A stretch of 64,000 nt of DNA from Paenibacillus sp. J2TS4 (GCF_018403245.1 NZ_BOSH01000002.1:310001-374000), one strand, 5' to 3'. Counted from the stretch's first letter, positions 52,825 through 61,951 are shown. Numbers and translations are program-made. Notes: generated by a model from the sequence alone, not told the origin.

Positions 52825-53430
52825 ATGCAAACTGTGAAAAGAGGTTTGAAATACGATTTTACGCTTATTGCCATTCTTTTAATTCCCATCGGTGTAGCCA
52901 TAAATTTCGTAGGAGCGCAAATCGTCAACGTGTTAAAACTTCCAGTCTACCTGGATACGATTGGTACTGCGCTTACAGCGATGATCGCCGGTCCGTGGGT
53001 AGGCATGATTACGGGCGCCTGTACCAATTTTGTCAAAGCGATCATCAATCCTGTCAGTTTGGCGTTCACCCCCGTACAAATGGCAGTTGGTCTTGTTGTC
53101 GGTCTGCTGTCGATATACGGTATGTTCAACAAGTTTTGGAAAGTAATTATTGCCAGTGTTTTGGTTGCGCTTACAACGAGCATTGTCGCCTCTCCGATAC
53201 AAGTCATGGTATTCGGGGGCGCAACGGGCAACTCATCCGACGCTCTTGTCGCTACGTTCCTCGCATCGGGCCAAAAAATCTGGACTGCCGTATTTTCGAC
53301 CAAAATTATTAACGAAAGTATCGATAAAATTTTGTGCTTGCTCATCGCCTACTTTACAGTTATAAAAATGTCGCCCCGATACTTGTCAAAGTTGAATTAC
53401 GGCGCATCATTTATCCGAAAGAAGAAATAA
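52825..53430 (+). CDS. ECF transporter substrate-binding (S) component
   Basis: A 201-residue integral membrane S component with about six membrane segments (residues 13-32, 38-58, 62-82, 95-115, 120-140, 160-180). The pattern VYLDTIGTALTAMIAGPWVGMITGACTNF and then QMAVGLVVGLLSIYG is typical of ECF S components of unassigned specificity. It is the first structural gene after the LacI regulator, and a T component and two ATPases follow, so this is a group I ECF transporter with its own energising module. Downstream ribokinase and nucleoside hydrolases point to nucleoside or ribose uptake. The substrate specificity itself is inference. AAGGAGG precedes ATG. Confidence 0.82.
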   Translation: MQTVKRGLKYDFTLIAILLIPIGVAINFVGAQIVNVLKLPVYLDTIGTALTAMIAGPWVGMITGACTNFVKAIINPVSLAFTPVQMAVGLVVGLLSIYGMFNKFWKVIIASVLVALTTSIVASPIQVMVFGGATGNSSDALVATFLASGQKIWTAVFSTKIINESIDKILCLLIAYFTVIKMSPRYLSKLNYGASFIRKKK

Positions 53431-53470
53431 ATCTCATCCATCGTTTACCTAGTGAAAGGAGAGTGGAGCT

Positions 53471-54223
53471 ATGGCTGCAACACAATCGAACGCCATCCAG
53501 AGCTTGTATCCCTCTACCAAATTTTACTTTGTCCTGTTTTGTATGGTCTCTGTGTTTATTATACCGAATTATTGGTATGCCTATGCGATCTTGCCGCTTT
53601 GCATGGTGCTTTCTTACTTTGCCGGCTGCTTCAAACAATTTTCAAATCTATCATTAAAAGCGCTTTCCCTTATTGTCGTGTTCATCTTTATTTTGCAAAG
53701 TTTCTTTTATCCGGGGACCGATGTTGTGTGGAGCTTCGGGATATTTGCTATTAAGCGCGAAGGGATTTTGTTCAGTCTCGCTTTAACATCTAAGATCGTT
53801 GCAATCGGCTCCGCATTCATTCTGTTTTTTCGTACGACGAATGTGAAGGACATGACTTATGCGCTGGAGCGGCTCGGCATTCCACCAAAAGTGACATTCA
53901 TTTTGCTGGCTACATTGCAGATTATTCCTGAGATGAAAAAGCTGACGTATGTCATTATGGATGCCCAACGTACGCGGGGCGTAGAAACCGAAGGCAAATT
54001 AAGCGTGAGGATCAAAGCTTTTTTGCCCACGATCAGTCCGTTGATCCTTGGCTCGATCGCCAATACGGAAGAACGCGTACTGACCCTTGAGTCCAGAGCA
54101 TTTACGGCGAACGTAAAAAAAACGAGCTTATACACTGTTCATAAGACGAACGCCGATCGGATCATTGCGGCTATCCTGGCGCTGCTGCTTATTATCATCA
54201 TTGCGGGGAGGGTTGTACTATGA
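53471..54223 (+). CDS. ECF transporter transmembrane (T) component
   Basis: A 250-residue EcfT protein. Six or so membrane segments and two copies of the Ala-Arg-Gly-type coupling motifs: MDAQRTRGVETEGKLS and LESRAFTANVKKTS lie in the cytoplasmic region, as in other EcfT proteins. It couples the two ATPases to the S component. Its stop overlaps the start of the first ATPase by four bases (ATGA), so translation is coupled. ATG 53471 has GGAG just upstream. Function inferred from family and context. Confidence 0.88.
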   Translation: MAATQSNAIQSLYPSTKFYFVLFCMVSVFIIPNYWYAYAILPLCMVLSYFAGCFKQFSNLSLKALSLIVVFIFILQSFFYPGTDVVWSFGIFAIKREGILFSLALTSKIVAIGSAFILFFRTTNVKDMTYALERLGIPPKVTFILLATLQIIPEMKKLTYVIMDAQRTRGVETEGKLSVRIKAFLPTISPLILGSIANTEERVLTLESRAFTANVKKTSLYTVHKTNADRIIAAILALLLIIIIAGRVVL

Positions 54224-55083
54224 GCATAATTTCGCTAAACAATGTCTCCTACCAGTACCCGACAAGTCAGAGCCCTGTATTGCAAGATATTACGCTCGAC
54301 TTTGAGGCTGGCAAGTTTTATGCGTTGATCGGTGCGAACGGTAGCGGAAAAACATCGCTGTGCAACGTCATTCGCGGATTTATTCCTCATTTTTACAAAG
54401 GAGATTTGCAAGGGGATGTGATCGTATGCGGCAAAGATATTCGCCAGTGGCAGATGGGAGAACTCGCTCCGAAAATCGGCTATGTTTTTCAGAATCCATT
54501 CACGCAAATAAGTGGAGTTAAAGAAGCGGTATTCGACGAAATTGCGTTTGGATTGGAGAACCTGGGGGTGGAGACCGGTGAAATTCGGAACAGAGTGGAT
54601 AGCGTCTTGACCCAACTTGGCATCGAAGCGCTGCGCGATAAAAATCCGTTCGAGCTGTCCGGAGGGCAGAAGCAAAGAGTAGCGCTCGCGTCTATTATCG
54701 TAATGGAGCCGGATATTCTCGTCATTGACGAACCGACTTCGCAGCTTGATCCGGAAGGGACGGAAGAAGTGTTTGCCATCATCGAACTGATGAAGCGAAG
54801 CGGGAAGACGATTATTCTGGTCGAGCATAAAATTGAACTCATCGCCAGTTACGCAGATCATGTCGTACTGCTGCATGACGGCAAAGTCGCCTTGAGCGGC
54901 GAAACGGAGCAAGTATTAACTGACGAGGCGGTGCTGTCTTATCATACCGCACTTCCGCAATATGCGCTCTTCGGAATGGAAATGAAGCGACAGCAAATGG
55001 ATTTGGGGACGATCCCGCTTACCGAAGCGCAGGCGATTGCCGCCGTGCAATCATGGCTTAGAGCGAAGGAGGGAGGGGCATGA
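54220..55083 (+). CDS. ECF transporter ATPase A
   Basis: A 287-residue ATPase with a complete motif set: Walker A GANGSGKTSLCNVIRG, Q-loop IGYVFQNPFTQ, signature FELSGGQKQRVALASI, Walker B ILVIDEPTSQLDP, H-loop ILVEHKIELI. The C-terminal extension of about 50 residues after the nucleotide-binding domain is usual for EcfA. It pairs with the next gene to form a heterodimer. It starts on the ATGA overlap with ecfT and overlaps the second ATPase by four bases. Powers the uptake of the predicted nucleoside substrate. Confidence 0.93.
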   Translation: MSIISLNNVSYQYPTSQSPVLQDITLDFEAGKFYALIGANGSGKTSLCNVIRGFIPHFYKGDLQGDVIVCGKDIRQWQMGELAPKIGYVFQNPFTQISGVKEAVFDEIAFGLENLGVETGEIRNRVDSVLTQLGIEALRDKNPFELSGGQKQRVALASIIVMEPDILVIDEPTSQLDPEGTEEVFAIIELMKRSGKTIILVEHKIELIASYADHVVLLHDGKVALSGETEQVLTDEAVLSYHTALPQYALFGMEMKRQQMDLGTIPLTEAQAIAAVQSWLRAKEGGA

Positions 55084-55910
55084 GCTTTCTGACTTTATCG
55101 GATGTATCCTACCAATACCCAAGCGGGCACCTGGCCGTAGATCGGGTGAACATGTCTTTTGCCAAAGGCGAATCGGTAGCCATTATCGGCCAGAACGGAG
55201 CGGGCAAAACGACGACAGTGAAAATGATGAATGGGTTGTTAAAACCGACAGACGGCAATGTGATCATCGACGGATGGAATACGCGTGAGTACACGACAGC
55301 GCAATTATCGCGCAAGGTCGGTTATGTGTTTCAAAATCCGGATGAACAGATTTTTCATAATGACGTCTACAGCGAAATTGAATTTGGACCGAAAAATTTA
55401 GGTCTGTCCGAGGAGCAAATCAAGGAAAATGTCATGCGATCGGCAGAGCTGACCGGCGTGGTTCCATTTCTTGAAGAAAACCCGTACAACTTGCCCTACT
55501 CGATGCGTAAATTCGTTACGATTGCTTCGGTGCTTGCGATGGACTCCAGCGTCGTTATTTGGGACGAGCCGACAGCAGGACAGGATTTGCCGGCGATGAA
55601 GCGATTGAGCGATCTGATCCGCATCCTCGTACAAGAGGGCAAAACGGTAATTACGATTACGCACGATATGGAATTTGTCGTCAACAACTTCAATCGTACC
55701 ATCGTTATGGCGAATCGCCAAGTGCTGGCCGACGGGGATAAACGGGATATTTTCTGGGATCACGATATTTTGCGGCAGGCGAAGCTGAAACAGCCGCATA
55801 TTAGCCGGCTATGCCATTCGCTGAATCTGGATGGAAAAATATTGACGTTGCAGGAGTTAACCCGGCATTTGTGGCAAGCTGACACAGTTACGGCCACCAA
55901 CGGTAAATAG
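55080..55910 (+). CDS. ECF transporter ATPase A' with degenerate signature motif
   Basis: A 276-residue ATPase. Walker A GQNGAGKTTTVKMMNG, Q-loop VGYVFQNPDEQIF and Walker B SSVVIWDEPTAGQD followed by H-loop ITHDMEF are intact. The signature, normally LSGGQ, reads LPYSMRKFVTIASVL, so its key Ser-Gly-Gly is missing. In a heterodimeric ABC, this signature completes the ATP site on the partner's Walker A, so one of the two composite sites is predicted to be non-canonical. The D-loop also deviates (AGQDL in place of SGLD). ATGA overlap with the preceding gene. Confidence 0.9.
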   Translation: MSFLTLSDVSYQYPSGHLAVDRVNMSFAKGESVAIIGQNGAGKTTTVKMMNGLLKPTDGNVIIDGWNTREYTTAQLSRKVGYVFQNPDEQIFHNDVYSEIEFGPKNLGLSEEQIKENVMRSAELTGVVPFLEENPYNLPYSMRKFVTIASVLAMDSSVVIWDEPTAGQDLPAMKRLSDLIRILVQEGKTVITITHDMEFVVNNFNRTIVMANRQVLADGDKRDIFWDHDILRQAKLKQPHISRLCHSLNLDGKILTLQELTRHLWQADTVTATNGK

Positions 55911-55956
55911 CAGCAAGTAAAAAAATAAACGGATGGAGATCGCGGGGTGAAACGTC

Positions 55957-56874
55957 TTGAACAACATTTTAGTGGTCGGGAGCTTGAATATTGATTTTGT
56001 TATGAATGTGCCGTGTTTGCCAAAGCCGGGAGAAACGTTGTTAAGCACCAAATTCTGTAAGCATCCGGGCGGAAAAGGAGCCAATCAGGCCGTGGCGGCT
56101 GCCAAACTGGGCGCCGAAGTGCGGATGATCGGTAAAGTCGGCGCAGACGAATATGGTGACATCCTGCTCGAAAGTTTACGTCTTGCCGGGGTTTCAACAG
56201 ATGGAGTGGCGCAAGAAGGCGTCACCGGGATGGCTTGTATTACAGTGGGCGAGAATGCAGAAAATCACATTGTCATCGTTCCCGGGGCCAATGCCACATT
56301 GGACAAGCGGGATATCGACCGCATATCCGGAATGATACAGGCAAGCGACTGGATTGTGATGCAACTGGAAGTGCCGCTAGAAGTTGTCGGCTACTGTTTA
56401 GAAAAAGCGGCAATGTATGAAAAGCCTGTTATATTGAACCCGGCGCCTGCTCTTATACTGCCTCCGGCGATGCTCAAACATGTGCACACTTTGATTCCTA
56501 ACGAGACGGAACTGCAAACGTTGACCGGTATGCCGACCGAAAGCGACGAGGAAGTGGAACGGGCGGCGCGCCATATGCAAACTCGCGGAGTGCGGCGAAT
56601 TGTCGTCACCCGCGGGGCGAAAGGCGCTTATTTGTTGAACGAGCATACTCAATATTTTGTTTCCGCGTATCCGGTTGATGCGGTGGACACGACAGCGGCG
56701 GGGGATTCGTTCGTAGCGGGCTTCGCGGTTGCAAAAGGCAGGGGATTATCCGATTTGGAGGCGCTTGAGTATGCCAATAAAGTGGCGGCCATTACGGTAA
56801 CTCGGGAAGGTGCGCAACCTTCTCTGCCGACTAAAGATGAAGTGGACCGGATTCTAAATAGGCGAGGTGAATAA
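55957..56874 (+). CDS. rbsK: ribokinase (PfkB family)
   Basis: A 305-residue carbohydrate kinase starting at TTG 55957, seven bases after GGGGTGA. Motifs: VVGSLNIDFVMNVPCLPKPG (N-terminal signature), HPGGKGANQAVAAAKLGA (glycine-rich sugar-binding region) and TRGAKGAYLL with DTTAAGDSFVAGFAVAKG (catalytic Asp and anion hole, PfkB signature 2). It phosphorylates ribose to ribose 5-phosphate with ATP. In this operon the ribose would come from nucleosides cleaved by the two hydrolases encoded next. The start of the next gene overlaps or nearly overlaps its stop. Confidence 0.93.
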   Translation: MNNILVVGSLNIDFVMNVPCLPKPGETLLSTKFCKHPGGKGANQAVAAAKLGAEVRMIGKVGADEYGDILLESLRLAGVSTDGVAQEGVTGMACITVGENAENHIVIVPGANATLDKRDIDRISGMIQASDWIVMQLEVPLEVVGYCLEKAAMYEKPVILNPAPALILPPAMLKHVHTLIPNETELQTLTGMPTESDEEVERAARHMQTRGVRRIVVTRGAKGAYLLNEHTQYFVSAYPVDAVDTTAAGDSFVAGFAVAKGRGLSDLEALEYANKVAAITVTREGAQPSLPTKDEVDRILNRRGE

Positions 56875-56875
56875 T

Positions 56876-57850
56876 ATGAAGCAAGAAATGAAACGCATTC
56901 TGATGGATGTAGATACCGGAGTTGACGATGCGCTGGCGATTTTGTATGCGGTACGGTTGCCGGGATTGCGCATCGAAGGCATTACTTGCGGCTTTGGCAA
57001 TGTCGACGCGAGGCAGGCTACCGTCAATACGTTGAACGTATTGAAGCTTGCGGAGCCGGATTATGATATCCCTGTCGCCACGGGAGCGGATGTTCCGCTA
57101 TTTCGCCCGCGACGGGAATTCTCATCCGTCATTCACGGCAGCAATGGACTGGGAGGATACGAATTGCCTCCGAGCGACCATCAGCCGCTGCCGGAACATG
57201 CGGCAGACTTTATCGTCCGTAGCGTGAATGAAAATCCCGGCCAACTGACGCTTGTTTTTACCGGACGGCTGACGAACTTGGCCATCGCGCTGGCAAAAGA
57301 CCCGACGATCGCGCGAAAAACGAAGCTAGTGCTGATGGGGGGCGCTTTGAACGTTCCAGGAAATATTACGCCGGTGGCAGAAGCGAATATTCACGGCGAT
57401 CCGGAAGCGGCCGCCCGCGTGTTTGAATCCGGCATACCGATTACGATGGTCGGACTTGATGCGACGTCGCAGGCCAAATTCGGAGAACGCCATTTGGAAC
57501 GGCTATTGGAAAAACTGTCGCCGCAGCAAACAGAGTTGCGGCAATTTCTCGCCCATCTGTTCTCGTTCAGTTTTGAGGCGAGCGCCGGATTGAATGAAGG
57601 TAAATTTCGGCTGCTTCATGACCCGCTGGCTGTCGGAGTCGTCTACGATCCCGGCTTTGTTACAATGGAGTCTTACTATATTTATATAGAAACGAAAGGC
57701 AGTCTGTCGTCGGGGGCGACATTGGCCGATCTTCGATATCCCCAGTCCAGAACGAACGCCAATGTTTGCATGGCTGTAGAAGACGAACGCTTTATCAGTC
57801 ATTTTATCGATACGATTGCTTCCCGTTCTGATGATGGAGGTGACAGTTAA
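56876..57850 (+). CDS. inosine-uridine type nucleoside hydrolase (first)
   Basis: About 324 residues from ATG 56876 (GAGGTGA five bases upstream), full length for the family. The calcium/ribose-binding signature RILMDVDTGVDDALAILYAV is followed by GADVPLFRP, GSNGLGGYEL, TGRLTNLAIALAKDP, NIHGDPEAAARVFESG and LLHDPLAVGVV. The DVDTGVDD cluster binds the metal and the HDPLAV His/Asp is part of the active site. It hydrolyses nucleosides to base and ribose; purine versus pyrimidine preference cannot be judged. It overlaps the next gene by one base. Confidence 0.93.
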   Translation: MKQEMKRILMDVDTGVDDALAILYAVRLPGLRIEGITCGFGNVDARQATVNTLNVLKLAEPDYDIPVATGADVPLFRPRREFSSVIHGSNGLGGYELPPSDHQPLPEHAADFIVRSVNENPGQLTLVFTGRLTNLAIALAKDPTIARKTKLVLMGGALNVPGNITPVAEANIHGDPEAAARVFESGIPITMVGLDATSQAKFGERHLERLLEKLSPQQTELRQFLAHLFSFSFEASAGLNEGKFRLLHDPLAVGVVYDPGFVTMESYYIYIETKGSLSSGATLADLRYPQSRTNANVCMAVEDERFISHFIDTIASRSDDGGDS

Positions 57851-58779
57851 TGCAACGTGTTATACTGGATGTTGATACCGGAATTGACGATGCTTTGGCG
57901 ATTTCGTATGCCGTCCGTAGTTCCGAGCTCGATGTGGTAGGCATCACGACATGCTTCGGCAATGTTCCTGTAGAGCACGCCACTTGCAATACAAATTATG
58001 TTCTGGAGAAATTGGGAGCGGACATTCCGGTGGCCAAAGGTGCGGAGCAACCGTTGTTTCGTCCAATGGTGAAAGGGTATTCCACGCATTTTCACGGCGA
58101 TAACGGGTTAGCGAATCTCGACATTCCCGCAATGACGAGCCGTATCTTGCCGCTGTCCGCCGCCCGTTTCATTGTCGAGCAAGTGAAGGCTCATCCGCAT
58201 GACATTGTGCTCGTCTGCGCCGGATCGCTGACCAATCTGGCGCTGGCGATTATGCAGGAGCCGGACATCGCCCGGCTGTTTAAACGAATCGTCGTCATGG
58301 GCGGCGCCATATCGGTTCCGGGCAACAATCAAATGCATGCGGAGGCGAATATTTATGCCGATCCGGAAGCTGCCGATTACGTTTTTTGTTCGGGAGCGCC
58401 GATCACGCTCGTCGGGCTCGATGTCACGATGAAAACTGCATTAAACTTGCAGGAGGTCGAAGGATGGCGTGCCAAAAACACCGATCTGGGACAGTTTCTA
58501 GCCAACATCACAAAGTACTATATCGGAAGTTACCGCAAATTTTATGGTGATCGCGACCATTGCGCCCTGCATGATCCGCTCGCAGTCGCGGTAGCGATTG
58601 ATCCAGACTTGGTGACACGGCAACCTATGTACGTACGGGTTGATCTGGAAGGCATTTATTCTTATGGCCGAACGATTGCCGATTTGCGAAAGCGCAACGC
58701 CAATCAGCCGAATGTCGAAGTATGCATAGATGTGGATGCGGACCGCTTCAAAACCCATTTTATGAAAACGGTTTGTTAA
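57850..58779 (+). CDS. inosine-uridine type nucleoside hydrolase (second)
   Basis: A 309-residue paralogue of the preceding gene. Matching signatures: VILDVDTGIDDALAISYAVR, GNVPVEHATCNTNYVLEKLG, GDNGLANLDIPAMTSR, CAGSLTNLALAIM, MGGAISVPGNNQMHAEANIY and ALHDPLAVAVAIDP. Two divergent nucleoside hydrolases in tandem suggest different base preferences, together covering purine and pyrimidine nucleosides. It is the last gene of the ECF/ribokinase operon; the frame ends at TAA 58779. Confidence 0.93.
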   Translation: MQRVILDVDTGIDDALAISYAVRSSELDVVGITTCFGNVPVEHATCNTNYVLEKLGADIPVAKGAEQPLFRPMVKGYSTHFHGDNGLANLDIPAMTSRILPLSAARFIVEQVKAHPHDIVLVCAGSLTNLALAIMQEPDIARLFKRIVVMGGAISVPGNNQMHAEANIYADPEAADYVFCSGAPITLVGLDVTMKTALNLQEVEGWRAKNTDLGQFLANITKYYIGSYRKFYGDRDHCALHDPLAVAVAIDPDLVTRQPMYVRVDLEGIYSYGRTIADLRKRNANQPNVEVCIDVDADRFKTHFMKTVC

Positions 58780-59350
58780 AGGACGAGCATGTCTCTTATT
58801 TCGTTACCCGCCAGGTTACGAATTTCGTAATGACGACATACATGACGGGAGAAAACCCAGGCAAGATCAACAAATTGCACGTCAACTCAGCAGTCCAGCC
58901 GACGAGAAAAGTATCCCGCAGCGCTGCGGTAGCGTACGTCGGTCGAAATATATACGAGCTCCATTGAAAAATGATAGGAAACTGGTTGATCTCGACCATA
59001 ACCGGGGTAAGAAAAGTGACGACATCATTAATGTAAACGGAAATATCAAAGCCATCAGGAGTTCGGCGATGACTAATGAAAAGAACGAGCGCAATTGCTA
59101 CGACCGAAAATCATGATTGTCGCTTATGGAGAATAACCTTGTTGGGTGCAAGAACCGGAGATCAGCACGATCGCCCAGCCGATTTACCAGCTTGGCGCGA
59201 CAGCGACGAATCGTCTGATTGACCTGATCAACAATACGCAAATGTCGCTCCTCGACACTTTCATTCATTTAGGAAGTCCAATCTTTGAATTACTCGCTGC
59301 GAGCTCTGCCCGGACAAAGCACAGCATAAAATAATATAAGCACCTGTAAG
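58780..59350. other. region of gene remnants, including a LacI C-terminal fragment
   Basis: No intact gene. On the plus strand 59146-59334 reads EISTIAQPIYQLGATATNRLIDLINN, the end of a LacI-family effector domain followed by an unrelated tail. The preceding 360 bases are open only in short stretches; one minus-strand stretch (58999 to 58796, reading FRPTYATAALRDTFLVGW) could come from a membrane-protein gene but is not assignable. These look like leftovers of deleted genes downstream of the nucleoside operon. Confidence 0.45.
59146..59334 (+). pseudogene. LacI-family regulator C-terminal remnant
   Basis: The translated stretch EISTIAQPIYQLGATATNRLI, then DLINNTQ, aligns with the last conserved strand of LacI-type proteins (compare TTIRQPIYEIGETAAEILL in the LacI protein at 51779-52792 of this window). 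There is no HTH domain and no start context, so it is not functional. Confidence 0.6.
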
Positions 59351-59354
59351 CATC

Positions 59355-59404
59355 AGGAGGAAGCTGCATTTTCTTCAAGGATTATGTCGCTTCCTTTTTT
59401 TCAA
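59355..59404 (+). terminator. terminator-like hairpin
   Basis: GGAGGAAGC...GCTTCC with a T run (about 59356-59402). Confidence 0.65.
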
Positions 59405-59602
59405 CTTCAGACCGCAGTACTTATATCGATCCAATGGTTTATTCATCTGGGAACAATCCGAAAGATCCTTTTTCTCGCCATAGGCTATTCAATCTTTTTT
59501 GCCAATTGCCTACAGTATAGTTTAAACATAGGGGTTATTGATTGTGTTGAGAGGCAGGCATCGCCGAATATTAAAAACAAACCTTGATTCAAGGAGGAAA
59601 CG

Positions 59603-60156
59603 ATGGCAATCTATCTTGTTAGACACGGTAAGGATGAGGATGGATATCGGGGAGGATGGAGTGACAGAGGACTGATTGACGAAGGAATACGACAGTCAGA
59701 AAAACTGGCACAATATCTTTGGGACAATAGAAGCTTATACAAGATTAAAAGCTTGAACTGCCCATCATCAGTTCGGAGAATTGGCGGGAAACTAACAATG
59801 GTGTACTGGCTGGAATGCCGAATGAAATAGCGGATGAAAAATATCCCGGTCTGTACTTCTCCAGTTTACGAATCGATGAAAAGTACCCGGGTGGCGAAAG
59901 TCCGATTGAAAATTTTACGCGAATAAAAGAAACATTCAATAAGCTGTGTATCGACCAAATAAACCAAAATCATAACGAGAACGTATTAGTAGTCACTCAT
60001 GGCGGAGTTATCAATATTATTTATCATATTGTAAAAGGAATAGAGTGGACGAACAAGAACAAGTTTAATCCGGCCTTGAACACCAGCATTCACAAGATTG
60101 AATATCGCGGCGGGAAATGGGAGCTTACTTTGGAAAATCTAACTCCCCATCTATAA
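59603..60156 (+). pseudogene. histidine-phosphatase (phosphoglycerate-mutase-like) gene with internal deletion
   Basis: The 5' part reads MAIYLVRHGKDEDGYRGGWS, including the catalytic RHG. The 3' part, in a different reading frame, reads LPIISSENWRETNNGVLAGM followed by VVTHGGVINIIYHIVK with the second catalytic His. The join near 59745-59752 is out of frame and lacks the expected segment with the SSDLxRAxETA motif, so about 60 bases plus a frameshift are missing. The two halves together account for an otherwise normal enzyme of about 200 residues. The gene is broken. Confidence 0.85.
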
Positions 60157-60205
60157 TGGGCAAAATAAAGCTTGGTGGAGCGGGGATTTATCCAAAGAGA
60201 GAAAA

Positions 60206-60236
60206 AGGGAATGGCCTAATATTGGTCATTCCCTAT
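60206..60236. terminator. bidirectional terminator between the phosphatase remnant and the EamA gene
   Basis: Stem AGGGAATGGCC (60206-60216) / GGTCATTCCCT (60224-60234, one G-T pair), with A and T runs on both sides. Confidence 0.75.
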
Positions 60237-60241
60237 AAGCT

Positions 60242-61150
60242 TCAGACCTGTCTTCCATTAGCCGAAATCGGGTCCTTGACTTTAACACTCTCCGAACGGT
60301 TCGGGAGGTTGAGCCAGACAAGTCCGATAATGAAAGCCAGCGCCCCCAAAAGGATATAAACCGTAATCGGCTCTTTGAAGAACAGATAGGACCATAGGAT
60401 CGTAAACAGAACCATGCTATTGCTTATAATGACGGCAATGGAGAAATCAACCCTGCGCAGTCCTTCGGCGAACCAGTAAAAGCTCAAGCCCGTGATCACT
60501 CCCAGCCCGATTAAGGCGAAAACCGCAGAGAGGCTGACACTGCCGATCATCCCCTCAGAAAGAACCGGAAGGGGAAGGGCCGTTATAATGGAGGCCCAGA
60601 AGAAGACCGACAGGTTCATATTGCCTGCATCCATGTGCTGAATCAACAGCTTCTGACTGAGGACATGCACGGCTGCGCCAACTGCAGACAATCCGAACAG
60701 TAAGGTGATCTGCAGGCTGCCCTCCTTCAGCAGGGCAAGTGGCTGTCCGTTCCAACTGATCAACAGTACCCCGATAATGCTTAAGCCGGCTGCAACCCAT
60801 CCCTTCATCGTTACCTTCTCCTTGAGCCACAGAATCGAAATAATCAGCAGTACGATCGTTTGGATCGGAGGTACGAGAATATTTCCGTAAGCATAACCAA
60901 GCGAGATCGCCATATTCTCGAATAAATAATTGCAGGCTTTCCCTGCTGCACCCAGCCAAATCCACTTCATATTGGAGCGAAGCAATAGCTTGCCGTCCTT
61001 GATCAGCAGGAAAGCAGCGAGAAACACCACACCAATAGCAAAACGTGCAAAAGTGATTATCGAGGTGTCTACCATCGTATTTGCCAGCTTGACGAGAATG
61101 CCGACCAAGCTCCATGCGAGTGTTGCGAGTATAAGCAGCAGTATGCCCAT
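60242..61150 (-). CDS. EamA/DMT-superfamily transporter
   Basis: A 302-residue drug/metabolite transporter with ten membrane segments in two EamA repeats (residues about 2-140 and 150-290). The first repeat includes VGILVKLANTMVDTSIITFA and YLFENMAISLGYAYGNILVPPI; the second carries LLFGLSAVGAAVHVLSQK, ASIITALPLPVL and SNSMVLFTILWSYLFFKEP. Substrates of this family range from amino acids to nucleotides and drugs and cannot be assigned here. ATG 61150 follows GAGGGGAA. It is a single-gene unit. Confidence 0.9.
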   Translation of the reverse strand: MGILLLILATLAWSLVGILVKLANTMVDTSIITFARFAIGVVFLAAFLLIKDGKLLLRSNMKWIWLGAAGKACNYLFENMAISLGYAYGNILVPPIQTIVLLIISILWLKEKVTMKGWVAAGLSIIGVLLISWNGQPLALLKEGSLQITLLFGLSAVGAAVHVLSQKLLIQHMDAGNMNLSVFFWASIITALPLPVLSEGMIGSVSLSAVFALIGLGVITGLSFYWFAEGLRRVDFSIAVIISNSMVLFTILWSYLFFKEPITVYILLGALAFIIGLVWLNLPNRSESVKVKDPISANGRQV

Positions 61151-61408
61151 CTTAATATAGATTCCCCTCGTTCAATTATGACTGTAAGTATTCAATATCC
61201 GGACAATTCCGGGTCCGGCCATTCGCGAGGCCGCGGCTGTCGGCTTGGTACAGTCCCTGCCAAGCCCACCCTATAGTGAAGAAATTATATCATGAATGGG
61301 TCCGATAATTAGAAAGTTTTTATGCAAATGAATTTTCCCTTGTTATTGGCGGCACTGGCCACTACAATCGGGGGGGGGGAAGCAAGCTTCAAAAGGAGGA
61401 GACAAACC

Positions 61409-61951
61409 ATGTTTTTAGAATCGCCCAGTATTATTCTAATTACGGGGATTATGGCAAGCGGGAAATCGACAGTCGCTCAATTGCTGTCGGAGCGATTGGA
61501 TAAATCGGTTCATTTGCGCGGCGATGTTTTTCGGAAAATGATAGTTAGCGATCGAAAAGAAGTAAGTCCGAATGCCGGCGAGGATGAATTGGATCAACTG
61601 CGGCTCCGGTATCGCCTCACAGCCCAAGCGGCAGATACGTATTTGCAGGCCGGATTTACGGTTGTTGTCCAGGACGTTGTTGTTGGACGTATGCTGGATG
61701 ACTTTATTTCGTTTGTCAAAAAACGCCCCTTATACGTTATAGTTTTATGTCCCAATGCGTCGGTTGTCGCCCAGAGGGAGGCTTTGCGATCCAAAAAAGG
61801 ATACGGAATCTGGACCGTAACCGATCTTGATCATGTGCTGCGAAGCGAAACCCCACGAGTTGGATTATGGCTGGATTCCTCCGACTGGACACCGGAACAA
61901 ACCGCTGAGCAAATTTTAACCAGATTGCAGGATGCGGTTCTGCAACCTTGA
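61409..61951 (+). CDS. P-loop kinase (AAA/chloramphenicol-phosphotransferase-like)
   Basis: A 180-residue protein from ATG 61409, preceded by AAAAGGAGG; an upstream open extension to 61322 is leader sequence. Walker A is LITGIMASGKSTVAQLLSERL, with a typical LID-like stretch GYGIWTVTDLDHVLRSET. Walker-B-like FTVVVQDVVVGRML follows. It resembles small kinases such as chloramphenicol 3-O-phosphotransferase or zeta-toxin-like enzymes; the acceptor is unknown. The following gene, 42 bases downstream, encodes an APH-fold kinase, so the two may act in one resistance or salvage function. Confidence 0.83.
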   Translation: MFLESPSIILITGIMASGKSTVAQLLSERLDKSVHLRGDVFRKMIVSDRKEVSPNAGEDELDQLRLRYRLTAQAADTYLQAGFTVVVQDVVVGRMLDDFISFVKKRPLYVIVLCPNASVVAQREALRSKKGYGIWTVTDLDHVLRSETPRVGLWLDSSDWTPEQTAEQILTRLQDAVLQP

